From the NCBI GenBank assembly GCA_019239965.1, contig JAFAZC010000034.1, forward strand, positions 1 through 61,107: 61,107 bases of DNA. Reading direction: 5' to 3'. This document shows, one piece after another, positions 34,349 to 42,394 of this stretch; position 1 is the first letter of the stretch, and every line of letters starts with the position of its first letter. The stretch is from Kutzneria sp. GTDB lineage: Bacteria > Actinomycetota > Actinomycetes > Mycobacteriales > Pseudonocardiaceae. Below the pieces are notes generated by a model. It was not told the DNA's origin, made no database searches, and saw only the letters and a list, made by a program, of their open reading frames with translations. The position numbers and the translations under genes are program-made.

Positions 34349-35077
34349 ATGCCTTCGAACACCACCGCGCGGGATGAGTCCGGCGACGGCATTCCACGCT
34401 GGGCCGCGACCGCCGGCCGCCACACCTTCTGGCAACGCCTCACGGCGACGGGTGCCCGGCTGTTCTGCTCCGCGGCGGACCCGAACAAGGAGGCCGAGCC
34501 GTCGTGGCGCGTCCGGCAGCACGTTCTGCGCGACTACCACGCCACGAATCTCGCTGCGGCCCGCACCGTGTCCGAGGAACTGGTGCGCGCCGGTTTCAAC
34601 ACCGGAGACGTGCCCTACGGCTATCGCGCCCGGCGGGTCCGGGTCACTCCGGCGGGCCGACGACCGCGCTGGCGCACCCGGCTGCTGATCGAACCGGTCG
34701 AAGCGTCCACGGTGCGGATGATCTTCCTGTGGAGGGGCGAGGACCGCCTGTCCACCACCGAGATCCGTCGCCGACTCGCCGTGTCCCGCTACCCCGCGCC
34801 GTTGGACCCCGAGACGGGCGAGCCTGGCGTGTGGACGGTGGCGATGGTGCGGTCGATCCTGCGCAATCCGAAATACCTCGGCCGCCAGGTCTGGGGGCGC
34901 ACCCACCACGGAAAGCCGACTCCGCGAGCTGACTGGGTCTGGTCGCAGGTGTGGGTGCACCCGCCGCTGGTCACCGCCGAAGAGTTCGCCGCAGCCAACC
35001 GGCACTCCTGGCGAGTCGCCACCCCGCCCACGGGCAACGACGACGCTGCGCCGTCCGACCGAAAGCGGGCCGCGTGA
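34349..35077 (+). CDS. Stand-alone recombinase DNA-binding domain protein
   Basis: 242 residues from ATG 34349 with GGAG upstream. It matches only the second (Recombinase, PF07508) domain of large serine recombinases: DVPYGYRARRVRV, EASTVRMIFLWRGEDRLSTT and GVWTVAMVRSILRNPKYLGR. The N-terminal resolvase domain with the catalytic Ser is missing; about 80 other residues precede the match. It may bind att-like DNA without cutting it. Its stop overlaps the start of the next small gene (TGATG). Confidence 0.75.
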   Translation: MPSNTTARDESGDGIPRWAATAGRHTFWQRLTATGARLFCSAADPNKEAEPSWRVRQHVLRDYHATNLAAARTVSEELVRAGFNTGDVPYGYRARRVRVTPAGRRPRWRTRLLIEPVEASTVRMIFLWRGEDRLSTTEIRRRLAVSRYPAPLDPETGEPGVWTVAMVRSILRNPKYLGRQVWGRTHHGKPTPRADWVWSQVWVHPPLVTAEEFAAANRHSWRVATPPTGNDDAAPSDRKRAA

Positions 35078-35397
35078 TGGCTGCCGACTACTACCCGGAC
35101 GGCTTGACCCCCGAGATCATCACCGCGCTGCAACACGAGGTGGACGAGGAACTCCGGCGGGAGGGCTATCCCGTTCAGCCAGTACAGGCGGCGTTCGTGC
35201 GGGTCCGGCCCGCCGCGGCCCGCAAGCGCCGGGCTGGCCACTCGTCGTCACGACGAACCGGCGGCTCGCCCAGGCGGTCACTGCCGACCGGAGATGGCCC
35301 CGCCCGGAGCGATGGCCCCGCCCGGAGCCCCCAGCGGTCCAGCGGACACCGAGGGCGCCCGGCCGACGATGTGGCCTCCAGCTCCGGTTCGGGGTGA
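35077..35397 (+). CDS. Small conserved protein, paralogue of 23457-23684
   Basis: 106 residues from ATG 35077. The N-terminal helix (YYPDGLTPEIITALQHEVDE, then ELRREGYP) is closely similar to the small T4SS-operon protein at 23457. The C-terminus is basic and Ser/Gly-rich with a short duplication (DGPARSDGPARS). Function unknown; the paralogy links the recombinase cluster to the conjugation operon. Confidence 0.7.
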   Translation: MAADYYPDGLTPEIITALQHEVDEELRREGYPVQPVQAAFVRVRPAAARKRRAGHSSSRRTGGSPRRSLPTGDGPARSDGPARSPQRSSGHRGRPADDVASSSGSG

Positions 35398-35400
35398 CCT

Positions 35401-35634
35401 ATGACTCCACAAAGAAAGAGAAGGCAGAGAAACCGCCGCCCCGTCAATACTCGGAGTGTGGCGATTCGAGGCGTCCGCCACGATCCACCTGACATTCGCA
35501 AGCTCGCAAAAGTCATCGTGAGTCTCGCAACAGCAAGGCAAAACGAAGGCGCGCCCGAAGATGACTCGTTCGATACACGAGAAGCAATTGTCGCACCGGA
35601 CGAGCAACAAATCGGCCATTCGGAAGCGGCGTAA
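35401..35634 (+). CDS. Small basic hypothetical protein
   Basis: 77 residues from ATG 35401, starting 3 nt after the preceding stop. The first half is very basic (TPQRKRRQRNRRPVNTR), the second half acidic. GC is clearly lower than in most of the element. The position just before the recombinases would fit a recombination directionality factor, but no sequence feature proves this. Confidence 0.55.
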   Translation: MTPQRKRRQRNRRPVNTRSVAIRGVRHDPPDIRKLAKVIVSLATARQNEGAPEDDSFDTREAIVAPDEQQIGHSEAA

Positions 35635-35750
35635 AGAATCGCGACACATCGAGGTAATATTTTGAATTGAACAAAAGGAGACGCCGACTTTTCGGTGATA
35701 GTCACTTTGGTAGCGATCTCCCATTCCGAACTAGATGAGAAGAGCGTGGG
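35635..35750. promoter_or_regulatory. AT-richer region upstream of the integrase genes
   Basis: 116 bp of clearly lower GC, with GGTAATATTTTGAATTGAAC near 35651-35672 and AAAAGGAG shortly after. This is the likely promoter region for the resolvase-like ORF and the integrase. No exact -35/-10 pair can be assigned safely. Confidence 0.4.
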
Positions 35751-36011
35751 ATGACGGGCGCGTATGCAGACCCTTCCGGCAACTCGTGCGGGGATGTTTT
35801 CCCCGCGGCGCTACCGGCGGCTTCGACCGCAACGGAGCCAATGCTTCGGGTCGTCACCTATCGGCGCGTGGCGTCAGACGCCCCTGCCACGGCTGACTCC
35901 TTGGAGGCGCAGCGCGCGGCGTGCCAACGCCTTATCGAGCAGCTCGGCCTGCACCTCGTTGACGTTTTCATCGAGCCCGAGCACTCGACGACCGAGACGA
36001 GTGTGCGATGA
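35751..36011 (+). CDS. Resolvase-domain fragment lacking the catalytic serine
   Basis: 86 residues. From about residue 30, LRVVTYRRVASDAPATADSL and AQRAACQRLIEQLGLHLVDV follow the start of the resolvase domain in the adjacent integrase (VIYLRVSS, then AQRVKCQRKAEQLGL). The serine expected after RV is Ala here. The ORF ends where the integrase continues with the FQRML region. Its stop overlaps the integrase start (ATGA). A shorter start at ATG 35841 is possible. It may be a remnant of an older recombinase or a small regulatory partner. Confidence 0.6.
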   Translation: MTGAYADPSGNSCGDVFPAALPAASTATEPMLRVVTYRRVASDAPATADSLEAQRAACQRLIEQLGLHLVDVFIEPEHSTTETSVR

Positions 36012-37882
36012 CCAGCGCGTACGACGATCTCGTCGACGAACTGCTGGGGGATGACGAGCTGCTGACGGAGGGCGCGCTTCCGGCCGCCCTGTCGACGGTC
36101 GCCGAGGCGGTGGAGCCGGGCAGCCGGGCAGTGATCTATCTGCGGGTGTCCTCGGCTGGCCAGGTCAAGAACGACTACGACCCGGAAGGCATCTCGATAC
36201 CCGCCCAGCGCGTCAAGTGCCAGCGCAAGGCCGAGCAACTCGGCTTGACGATCATTGATGAATACGTCGAGCCGGGTCGCACGGCGACCGAGATGTCGAA
36301 GCGGGTCGAGTTCCAGCGGATGCTCACGCGAGTACGCAACGCCGGTGACGTCGACTACATCATCGTCTACAAGCTGTCCCGGATGGCGCGGAACCGGCTC
36401 GACGACGCCGTCGTCATGGCTGATCTCCGCAAACGCGGGGTCACCCTGGTGTCGGCGACCGAGTCGATCGACGACTCGCCCGTCGGTCAGCTCATGCACG
36501 GCATCCTGGCCACCTTCAACGAGTACCAGTCGCGGGAGTCCGGCGCGGACATCGCGTACAAGATGAAGCAGAAAGCCAAGAATGGCGGCACGATCGGCCG
36601 CGCGCCGCTGGGCTACCTCAATGTCCGCGACCGGTTCGATGGCCGCGAGATCCGCACCATCGCCGTCGACCCCGAACGCGCTCCCTTTGTCCAGCTTGCT
36701 TTCGAGCTCTACGTCACGGGTGACTACTCGTTGGAAGATCTGTCCGACGAACTCTACGATCGCGGCCTGCGCACCCGGCCCACCGGTCGCCATCCCGCCA
36801 AGCAGGTGTCGATCAACAAGCTCTCCATGATGCTGCGGGACCGCTACTACCTCGGGTACGTGGAAGTCGATGGCGAGGAGGTCCAAGGCCGGCACGAGCC
36901 ACTCATCGACGATGACCTCTTCGATCGCGTCCAGGATCTCCTCGACTCCCGCTCCACGGCGGGAGAACGCCGCCGCGAGCACCCCCACTACCTCAAGGGC
37001 TCGCTGTTCTGCGGACGCTGCAAGCGAGCGGGCATCATCCAGCGGATGATCGTCCAGCACACCGTCAACTCCCGAGGCAGCGAATACACCTACTTCTTCT
37101 GCCGCAACAAGCAGAACGGCAGCTGCGACGCCCCGCACATCAACGTCGCCCTCATCGAAGACGCGGTGGAAAATCACTACGCCACGATCCGCTTCAGCGC
37201 CCAGTTCGTCGCCACCGTCCGCGCCGAGGTCGCCCGCGCCATCGACGAACAGGAAGCCTCCGAGCGACTGCTCCACAAACAACTCACCACCGAGTTGCAG
37301 GCGCTGGACACCCGCGAAGAGAACCTCATCGAGCTGGCGGCCGACTCCACCATCGGGCAAGAGAAGATCAAGACCAAGCTCCGCGAGATCGCTCGCCAGC
37401 GCCGACGCCTGACCGAACGCCTCACCACCACGACCGAGAACCTCTCCGACAGCTCCCGGCTCATCGAAGCCGCGCTCAAGTTGCTGGAGAACCCCCAGGA
37501 GCTCTACCGCCGCTGCGACGAACAGCAACGCCGCATGCTCAACCAAGCGATCTTCCACAGCATCTACGTCGACGACGACCAGATCGCCGACCACAGCCTC
37601 CGGGAGCCCTTCGCACACCTGCACGCCGTCCAGAGCGACTGGCAGACCACCGACGGGACCGTGCCCGAGCCACGAACCGACACCCGGCCCCGAAACGCCA
37701 AAAGGGCCGCATCCCGAAAGGGAGGCGGCCCCGTGGCTACCAACGGTGTCCAGGTCCTACTACGTGGCGTTGTTTCGGCGCCATGTTCTAGTAAGACCCC
37801 CAACGTGGAGCTGAGGGGAATCGAACCCCTGACCTTCTCGATGCGAACGAGACGCGCTACCAACTGTGCTACAGCCCCGTGA
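36008..37882 (+). CDS. Large serine recombinase (integrase) of the ICE
   Basis: 624 residues as read. The resolvase domain has YLRVSS (catalytic Ser48) and YKLSRMARNRLDD. The Recombinase domain spans about 190-290 (GRAPLGYLNV, RDRYYLGYVEV), followed by a zinc ribbon (FCGRCKRAG ... FFCRNKQNGSCD), a coiled coil (390-490) and a C-terminal domain ending near LREPFAHLHAVQ (about 540). The last 80 residues are unusual: about 565-575 are encoded by the terminator of tRNA-Ala and the final 25 (ELRGIEPLTFSMRTRRATNC) by the antisense of the tRNA itself. The frame therefore crosses the integration junction. Confidence 0.92.
   Translation: MTSAYDDLVDELLGDDELLTEGALPAALSTVAEAVEPGSRAVIYLRVSSAGQVKNDYDPEGISIPAQRVKCQRKAEQLGLTIIDEYVEPGRTATEMSKRVEFQRMLTRVRNAGDVDYIIVYKLSRMARNRLDDAVVMADLRKRGVTLVSATESIDDSPVGQLMHGILATFNEYQSRESGADIAYKMKQKAKNGGTIGRAPLGYLNVRDRFDGREIRTIAVDPERAPFVQLAFELYVTGDYSLEDLSDELYDRGLRTRPTGRHPAKQVSINKLSMMLRDRYYLGYVEVDGEEVQGRHEPLIDDDLFDRVQDLLDSRSTAGERRREHPHYLKGSLFCGRCKRAGIIQRMIVQHTVNSRGSEYTYFFCRNKQNGSCDAPHINVALIEDAVENHYATIRFSAQFVATVRAEVARAIDEQEASERLLHKQLTTELQALDTREENLIELAADSTIGQEKIKTKLREIARQRRRLTERLTTTTENLSDSSRLIEAALKLLENPQELYRRCDEQQRRMLNQAIFHSIYVDDDQIADHSLREPFAHLHAVQSDWQTTDGTVPEPRTDTRPRNAKRAASRKGGGPVATNGVQVLLRGVVSAPCSSKTPNVELRGIEPLTFSMRTRRATNCATAP
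37700..37731 (-). terminator. Rho-independent terminator of tRNA-Ala
   Basis: Read on the minus strand, a stem GGGCCGC/GCGGCCC (37725-37731 with 37704-37710) with an inner CCC/GGG pair around TTTC is followed by TTTT (37703-37700). It lies about 75 nt after the 3' end of tRNA-Ala and inside the integrase frame. Its match in position and polarity to the tRNA suggests that it is original host sequence. Confidence 0.8.
37806..37878 (-). tRNA. tRNA-Ala (anticodon CGC)
   Basis: The complete 73-nt cloverleaf is on the minus strand. The acceptor stem GGGGCTG/CAGCTCC includes the G3-U70 pair that marks alanine tRNAs. The anticodon stem TCTCG/CGAGA holds the loop TTCGCAT with anticodon CGC, and the T arm is AGGGG-TTCGATT-CCCCT. 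CCA is not encoded. The ICE lies on the side of its 3' end. Confidence 0.97.
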
Positions 37883-37961
37883 CAGCGGTGACGTCGGCCT
37901 CAGCCTCGGTCTCTGTGCAGGCCGAGCATATCAGTTGTCGATACCCGCCTCGCCCGCACCC

Positions 37962-38726
37962 TCACTCTCCGACCGCCCTGCTGTAGGGACGGTGTGCCGA
38001 GAGGTCGAGATCGGCGAACGTCGGGTCCTCGTCGTCGACGTCGATCAGCGTGGCCTCCGACGCGACCCGACCTGGCCGACCGTTGCTCATACGGACGGCT
38101 GTCCGCTCGAGGCCCACATCCTCGTCGTCGTTCTCACCGTAGAAGCCCTCGCCGGTCTCGTCGTACTCGGTCTCCTCGTATTCCTCGGCGACCGCGTGCC
38201 GCAACCTCGCCTGCCGGCGCTCGCGGATGTCCTCCTCGATCCGCACTTGCCGACGCAGGTACATCAGGTAGCCGACGAGGATCAGGTCGACCGTCGCGTG
38301 CGCCCACCACAGGACGGACATGACCAGCCCGGCGGTCACGCCTGTCGCCACCGCCACCAACAGCATCAGCAACACGATGCGCTGCCGGAACGCGTACTTG
38401 GCGCGCGCGGCGACCGCGGCGGCCTCGGGGTCGAAACCTCCACGGCCGGGGCGATACCGTCTCGTCCCGCCGTCGGGCTCGACCTCCTGGTAGCCGACGG
38501 ACACGCTCTCCGCGTCGCGCGAACCGAACTCGTCGACGTCGTCCATGTCGAAGTCCTCCTCGGCGTCCTCGGACTGGAAACCCTCCTGGTTTCCACCGCG
38601 AACCACCCTTGAGGCCAGCGCCGAATCCGTGGTCCTCGCAACCTCCTGACGCCTGCGCGCGACCATGGGGACGAGCACGACAAGCCAGGCCACCGCCAAC
38701 GCAACGATGATCAGTGAACTGGGCAT
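37962..38726 (-). CDS. glpR: GlpR/SepX-like membrane protein (molybdotransferase receptor)
   Basis: 254 residues. ATG 38726 is chosen because GGGAGG lies 8 nt upstream and covers the alternative GTG 38735. One helix lies at the N-terminus (PSSLIIVALAVAWLVVLVPM) and two more in the middle (IVLLMLLVAVATGVTAGLVM, then TVDLILVGYLMYL). They are separated and followed by acidic disordered regions. The gene order galU-moeA-rimJ-glpR-tRNA-Ala identifies it as GlpR, which in Streptomyces (SepX) supports cell division by binding the gephyrin-like Glp. It is the last gene of its operon. Confidence 0.88.
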   Translation of the reverse strand: MPSSLIIVALAVAWLVVLVPMVARRRQEVARTTDSALASRVVRGGNQEGFQSEDAEEDFDMDDVDEFGSRDAESVSVGYQEVEPDGGTRRYRPGRGGFDPEAAAVAARAKYAFRQRIVLLMLLVAVATGVTAGLVMSVLWWAHATVDLILVGYLMYLRRQVRIEEDIRERRQARLRHAVAEEYEETEYDETGEGFYGENDDEDVGLERTAVRMSNGRPGRVASEATLIDVDDEDPTFADLDLSAHRPYSRAVGE

Positions 38727-38868
38727 GTTCGTCACCTCCCCCTCGACGCGAGTAAAACACTGACCGCAACAACCACGTTAGTCACAAGAGTCACAGGTGT
38801 CTCCCGGACTCGCCGGAGATACACAGGTCCACAAGTGTGACAAAGGTCCTTCTTTCGGGCGACCAGCT

Positions 38869-39525
38869 TTACCCGCGACGGGCCTTGCCGGCCGCGACCA
38901 GTCGCGATATAAGCCCCTCCACGTGGTCCTCGACCGTCAGCGCGAGGCAGACATGGTCCCGCCATCCACCCGCCACATCGAGATAGCGCCGGAACAGGCC
39001 CTCCTCGCGGAACCCCAATTTGGCGAGAACGCGCAGGCTGGCCTCGTTCTCGGGCCGGACGGTCGCCTCCACCCGATGCAGACCACCGGCGCCGAAGCAG
39101 TGGTCAACCACGAGCGCCACGGCGGCCGTGGCCACTCCACCGCACGTGAAGCGGCTGCCAACCCAGTAGCCGACCCACGCCGAGCGCAGTGCGCCCCGCA
39201 CCACATTGCCTACGGTCACCTGACCGGCGATCTCACCGTCGACCAAGATCATAAAGGGTAGGCTCTGTCCTCTTCTCGCCATCCGCCGCAGCGCCGACCA
39301 CTGCCCTGGCCAGGACAGCAGTCCATTGCGTTCGGCCCATGTCCCTGGGCCACCTGGCTCCCAGTTCTCCAGGGAGGTCCGATCGGCCATCCGCAGAAGA
39401 CTCCAGGCCGAGGCGTCGGTTAACCGGGGCGGTCGCAACCGGACGACGCCAGCCGACACGGTCAGCGGTCCCAGCCGCGCTGGCCACCCCGGATGCCGCC
39501 CTTGGACGAGGTCAGTTGACTGCAT
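38869..39525 (-). CDS. rimJ: RimJ/RimL-type GNAT acetyltransferase
   Basis: 218 residues. VVRLRPPRLTDASAWSLLR begins a GNAT domain, with VGYWVGSRFTCGGVATAAVA as the acetyl-CoA-binding region and LHRVEATVRPENEASLRVLA-KLGF as the typical end. This is the RimJ subgroup that acetylates protein N-termini or ribosomal proteins; the substrate is not predictable. It lies 29 nt after the MoeA gene in the galU operon. Confidence 0.88.
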   Translation of the reverse strand: MQSTDLVQGRHPGWPARLGPLTVSAGVVRLRPPRLTDASAWSLLRMADRTSLENWEPGGPGTWAERNGLLSWPGQWSALRRMARRGQSLPFMILVDGEIAGQVTVGNVVRGALRSAWVGYWVGSRFTCGGVATAAVALVVDHCFGAGGLHRVEATVRPENEASLRVLAKLGFREEGLFRRYLDVAGGWRDHVCLALTVEDHVEGLISRLVAAGKARRG

Positions 39526-39554
39526 CGGACCTACTCAACCACCCCGGTATCCGC

Positions 39555-40778
39555 TCAACCATGGTGTGCGAGGAAACGAACCTGGATCTCCTCTCCGGCT
39601 GGCACCTCGGTGACCTCCTCGTCGATGACCGCGAGACAGTTCGCCTCGGCCAATGACGCGAGCAGGTGTGTTCCGGACAGACCGAGCGGCTGAAGGAGCA
39701 GATCGCCGCTGTCGGGATCCCGCAGCAGTTGCCCACGGACGAATCCACGTCGGCCCCGTGTCGAGGTGATTGGCGAGAGCAGCCTGGCGGCGACCAGCTT
39801 CCGGTGCGGATTACGTTTGCCGAGCACGGCCCTGATCAGTGGCCGGACAAACACCTCGAACACGACCAGTGCGCTCATCGGGTTGCTTGGCAGCAGGAAG
39901 GTCGGCACCGCACCGAGCCCGAGCAGGCCGTATCCCTGCGCCGAGCCGGGATGCATCGCGATCCGGGTGGTGTCCAGCTCACCGAACTCGGCCAGCGTCG
40001 ACCGCACGTCCTCGCCGGCATACCCGCCGGTGCCACCCGAGATCAGCAGGATCTCGGACGACAGCAGGCGGCTCTCGACGATGTCACGCAGCCGACGGGG
40101 GTCGCTGGCGACGATCCCGACCCTGGCCACCTCCGCGCCGGCGTCGCGTGCCGCGGCGGCCAACGCGTACGAGTTGACGTCGTAGACCTGGCCCGGGCCT
40201 GGCGTGCGGTCGACGTCGACCAGTTCGTCGCCGAGGGACACCACTGACACCCTGGGCCTGGGGTGCACGAGCACCTTGTCCCTGCCCACGGCGGCAAGCA
40301 GTCCGACCTGCGCGGATCCGACGACGGTCCCGCTGCGCACCGCGATGTCGCCGGTCTGCACGTCCTCCCCGGCGCGCCGGACGAACGCGCCCGATGGCAC
40401 CGGTGTCCGGACCGTGACCCTCGCCTGGTGTCCGTCGGTGTACTCCAGTGGCATCACCGCGTCGGCCAGTGTCGGCAGTGGCGCCCCGGCGGTCACCCGC
40501 ACCGCCTGCCCCGGCTGAAGCCTGCGGGGCTGGTGCGAGCCGGCGGCGATCTCACCGACCACCGGCAGCGTCACCGGTCCGTCGGCGGCGGCCTGGACGT
40601 CGACGCTGCGCACGGCGTAGCCGTCGACCGCGGCCTGGTCGAAGCCGGGCAGCGCACGCTCGGCAACGACCTCCTCCGCACAGAGCTGCCCGTGTGCCTC
40701 CGAGATCGCCACCCGGACCGGCGGCGGGCGGACCGCCGCGCCGAGTACCCGGACGAGCTGGTCATCTACTGACCTCAT
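39555..40778 (-). CDS. moeA: Molybdopterin molybdotransferase MoeA / gephyrin-like Glp
   Basis: 407 residues from ATG 40778. LPGFDQAAVDGYAVRSVDV is the classical N-terminal MoeA motif; GGTGGYAGEDVRSTLAEFGE belongs to the MoCF-binding domain and TFLLPSNPMSALVVFEVFVR follows it. It inserts molybdate into molybdopterin-AMP. In actinobacteria the copy next to glpR is also known as Glp and has a role in division, so catalysis and a structural role are both possible. It starts 8 nt after the galU stop. Confidence 0.9.
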   Translation of the reverse strand: MRSVDDQLVRVLGAAVRPPPVRVAISEAHGQLCAEEVVAERALPGFDQAAVDGYAVRSVDVQAAADGPVTLPVVGEIAAGSHQPRRLQPGQAVRVTAGAPLPTLADAVMPLEYTDGHQARVTVRTPVPSGAFVRRAGEDVQTGDIAVRSGTVVGSAQVGLLAAVGRDKVLVHPRPRVSVVSLGDELVDVDRTPGPGQVYDVNSYALAAAARDAGAEVARVGIVASDPRRLRDIVESRLLSSEILLISGGTGGYAGEDVRSTLAEFGELDTTRIAMHPGSAQGYGLLGLGAVPTFLLPSNPMSALVVFEVFVRPLIRAVLGKRNPHRKLVAARLLSPITSTRGRRGFVRGQLLRDPDSGDLLLQPLGLSGTHLLASLAEANCLAVIDEEVTEVPAGEEIQVRFLAHHG

Positions 40779-40786
40779 GGTGCCGT

Positions 40787-41680
40787 TCAAGCTGTCCCGA
40801 TCCGACCTTCCAGCCACTGACGCAGGTCAGGGCCATACTCCGGGTCGAGGAGGGCGAAGTCCACCGCGGCACGCAGGAAACCACCCGGGTTTCCGAGGTC
40901 GTGTCGCCCACCTCGGTGGACCACGACATGGACTGGATGCCCCTCGTTGATCAGCAGCACGATCGCGTCGGTGAGCTGCAGCTCACCGCCCGCGCCCGGG
41001 GTGATTCGCTTGAGCGCGTCGAAAACGGCACGGTCGAGCAGGTACCGGCCCGCCGCGGCGAAGGTGGAGGGCGCGTCCGCCGGCGCGGGCTTCTCCACCA
41101 TGCCGATGACCCGCTTGACATCGTCCTCGTTGGTCTCCCGGACGTCGAACACTCCGAAGGGGGAAATCTCCTCGCGGGGAATGTCGAACGCGCACAACAC
41201 ACTGCCGCCGAACTCAGCCCGCACGGCGGCCATTTTCTTGAGCACGCCGCGGGGAAGCACCAGGTCGTCGGGAAGGAGCACGGCAACGGCGTCGTCCGCG
41301 CCGGTCAGGTTGGGCTCGGCGCAACTGACGGCATGACCGAGCCCGAGGGCCTTCTCCTGTATCGCCGTTTCCACCCGCAGCAGCTGGGGGCCGCGGCGGA
41401 CCTTGGCCAGCAATTCGGTCTTGCCGCGTTCCCGAAGGGTCTCCTCCAGCTCAGGCTGTGAGCTGAAGTACCTGGCCACCGCGTCCTTGCCAGGAGATGT
41501 CACGATCACAAGGCGATCAGCGCCGGCCTCAGCGGCCTCGGTGGCCACCAGCTCGATCCCCGGTGTGTCCACCACGGGCAGTAGCTCCTTGGGCACGGCC
41601 TTCGTCGCCGGCAGAAATCTCGTGCCAAGTCCTGCTGCTGGCACGATTGCGGTAGAGAAGGGCGTCGACGAGCTGCTCAT
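40787..41680 (-). CDS. galU: UTP-glucose-1-phosphate uridylyltransferase
   Basis: 297 residues. The nucleotide-binding motif AAGLGTRFLPATKAVPKEL is followed by VLLPDDLVLP, IGMVEKPAP and GELQLTDAI in the order found in bacterial GalU. It makes UDP-glucose for envelope and storage polymers. Length and domain order are normal. First gene of the galU-moeA-rimJ-glpR operon; the divergent cyclo-ligase gene starts 37 nt upstream. Confidence 0.95.
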   Translation of the reverse strand: MSSSSTPFSTAIVPAAGLGTRFLPATKAVPKELLPVVDTPGIELVATEAAEAGADRLVIVTSPGKDAVARYFSSQPELEETLRERGKTELLAKVRRGPQLLRVETAIQEKALGLGHAVSCAEPNLTGADDAVAVLLPDDLVLPRGVLKKMAAVRAEFGGSVLCAFDIPREEISPFGVFDVRETNEDDVKRVIGMVEKPAPADAPSTFAAAGRYLLDRAVFDALKRITPGAGGELQLTDAIVLLINEGHPVHVVVHRGGRHDLGNPGGFLRAAVDFALLDPEYGPDLRQWLEGRIGTA

Positions 41681-41717
41681 AGCTGAGCAGACTATCCGTC
41701 ACCGTGGGGGTGAATTC

Positions 41718-42296
41718 GTGACACCGTCCTTGCAAGGCCCTACCAAGCAGGACTGGCGGACACGCGTGGTTGCCGCGAGGAAGTCGGTGTCGGCGGAGCT
41801 CCGGCATCGGGAGGCGCAAGCGCTTGCGACTTGTGCCGGGCTGCTGGCCTGGCCAGCGGCCACGGTGTGCGCTTACGTACCGGTCGGGCATGAGCCCGGG
41901 TCGCTGGCACTGCTGGACGAGCTGCGCCAGGCTGGTCGGAGGGTGCTGCTGCCGATCGTGACCGACTCTCCGCTCCTGGACTGGGGAGTGTATTTCGGCG
42001 CGGGCAGTTTGGTGCCCGGCCGGCACGGGCTGCGTGAACCGAGCGGGCTCCGGCTCGGGCCCGCAACCGTCACGAAGGTGGATGCGGCACTGGTTCCCGC
42101 ACTCGCCGTCGATCGTCGGGGAGTGCGGTTGGGGCGGGGTGCGGGGCACTACGACCGGGCGCTGGCCCACGTCGGTGGCGTCCCTCTCATCGCCGTTGTC
42201 CGGGACCAGGAACTGGTCGATGAACTGCCGGAGGAACCGCACGACGTCAGGATGACGGCGGTGCTGACCCCCGGTGCCGGCCTGGTCGAGCTGTGA
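41718..42296 (+). CDS. 5-formyltetrahydrofolate cyclo-ligase
   Basis: 192 residues from GTG 41718 with GGGGGTG upstream. DWRTRVVAARKSVS begins the domain and RRGVRLGRGAGHYDRALAHV is the conserved folate/ATP-binding block near the C-terminus. The enzyme converts 5-formyl-THF to methenyl-THF with ATP. A longer upstream frame exists but overlaps galU on the opposite strand. This is the usual neighbour of galU in actinobacteria. Confidence 0.92.
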   Translation: MTPSLQGPTKQDWRTRVVAARKSVSAELRHREAQALATCAGLLAWPAATVCAYVPVGHEPGSLALLDELRQAGRRVLLPIVTDSPLLDWGVYFGAGSLVPGRHGLREPSGLRLGPATVTKVDAALVPALAVDRRGVRLGRGAGHYDRALAHVGGVPLIAVVRDQELVDELPEEPHDVRMTAVLTPGAGLVEL

Positions 42297-42343
42297 GGAC
42301 GCGCGAGGTTTGCGCTGTCGACAGCCGGTGGAGCATCATGTGC

Positions 42344-42370
42344 TTAGCACTCTCGACCGGAGAGTGCTAA
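42344..42370. promoter_or_regulatory. Perfect CIRCE operator (HrcA site)
   Basis: TTAGCACTC (42344-42352), nine spacer bases, then GAGTGCTAA (42362-42370) is an exact match to the CIRCE consensus. The palindrome extends to 18-bp perfect arms (42337-42354 and 42360-42377). It lies 24 nt before the start of the fmdB-like gene. HrcA binds CIRCE and represses heat-shock genes. HrcA is not in this window. Confidence 0.9.
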
Positions 42371-42394
42371 GCACATGCCGCTTGCGGAGGAACC

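Larger units (their letters stand above)
1..37700. mobile_element. Integrative and conjugative element, right-hand part
   Basis: The stretch carries a T4SS-type conjugation operon (15.1-27.6 kb), accessory and DNA-modification genes, and a large serine recombinase at its right end beside tRNA-Ala(CGC). That is the usual layout of an actinobacterial ICE integrated at a tRNA locus. The left end is outside the window, so neither the second attachment site nor a relaxase can be seen. The exact right junction is uncertain: it lies in the 3' part of the integrase gene or in the tRNA itself, because a terminator-like hairpin that looks native to the tRNA already overlaps the integrase frame. Confidence 0.85.
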
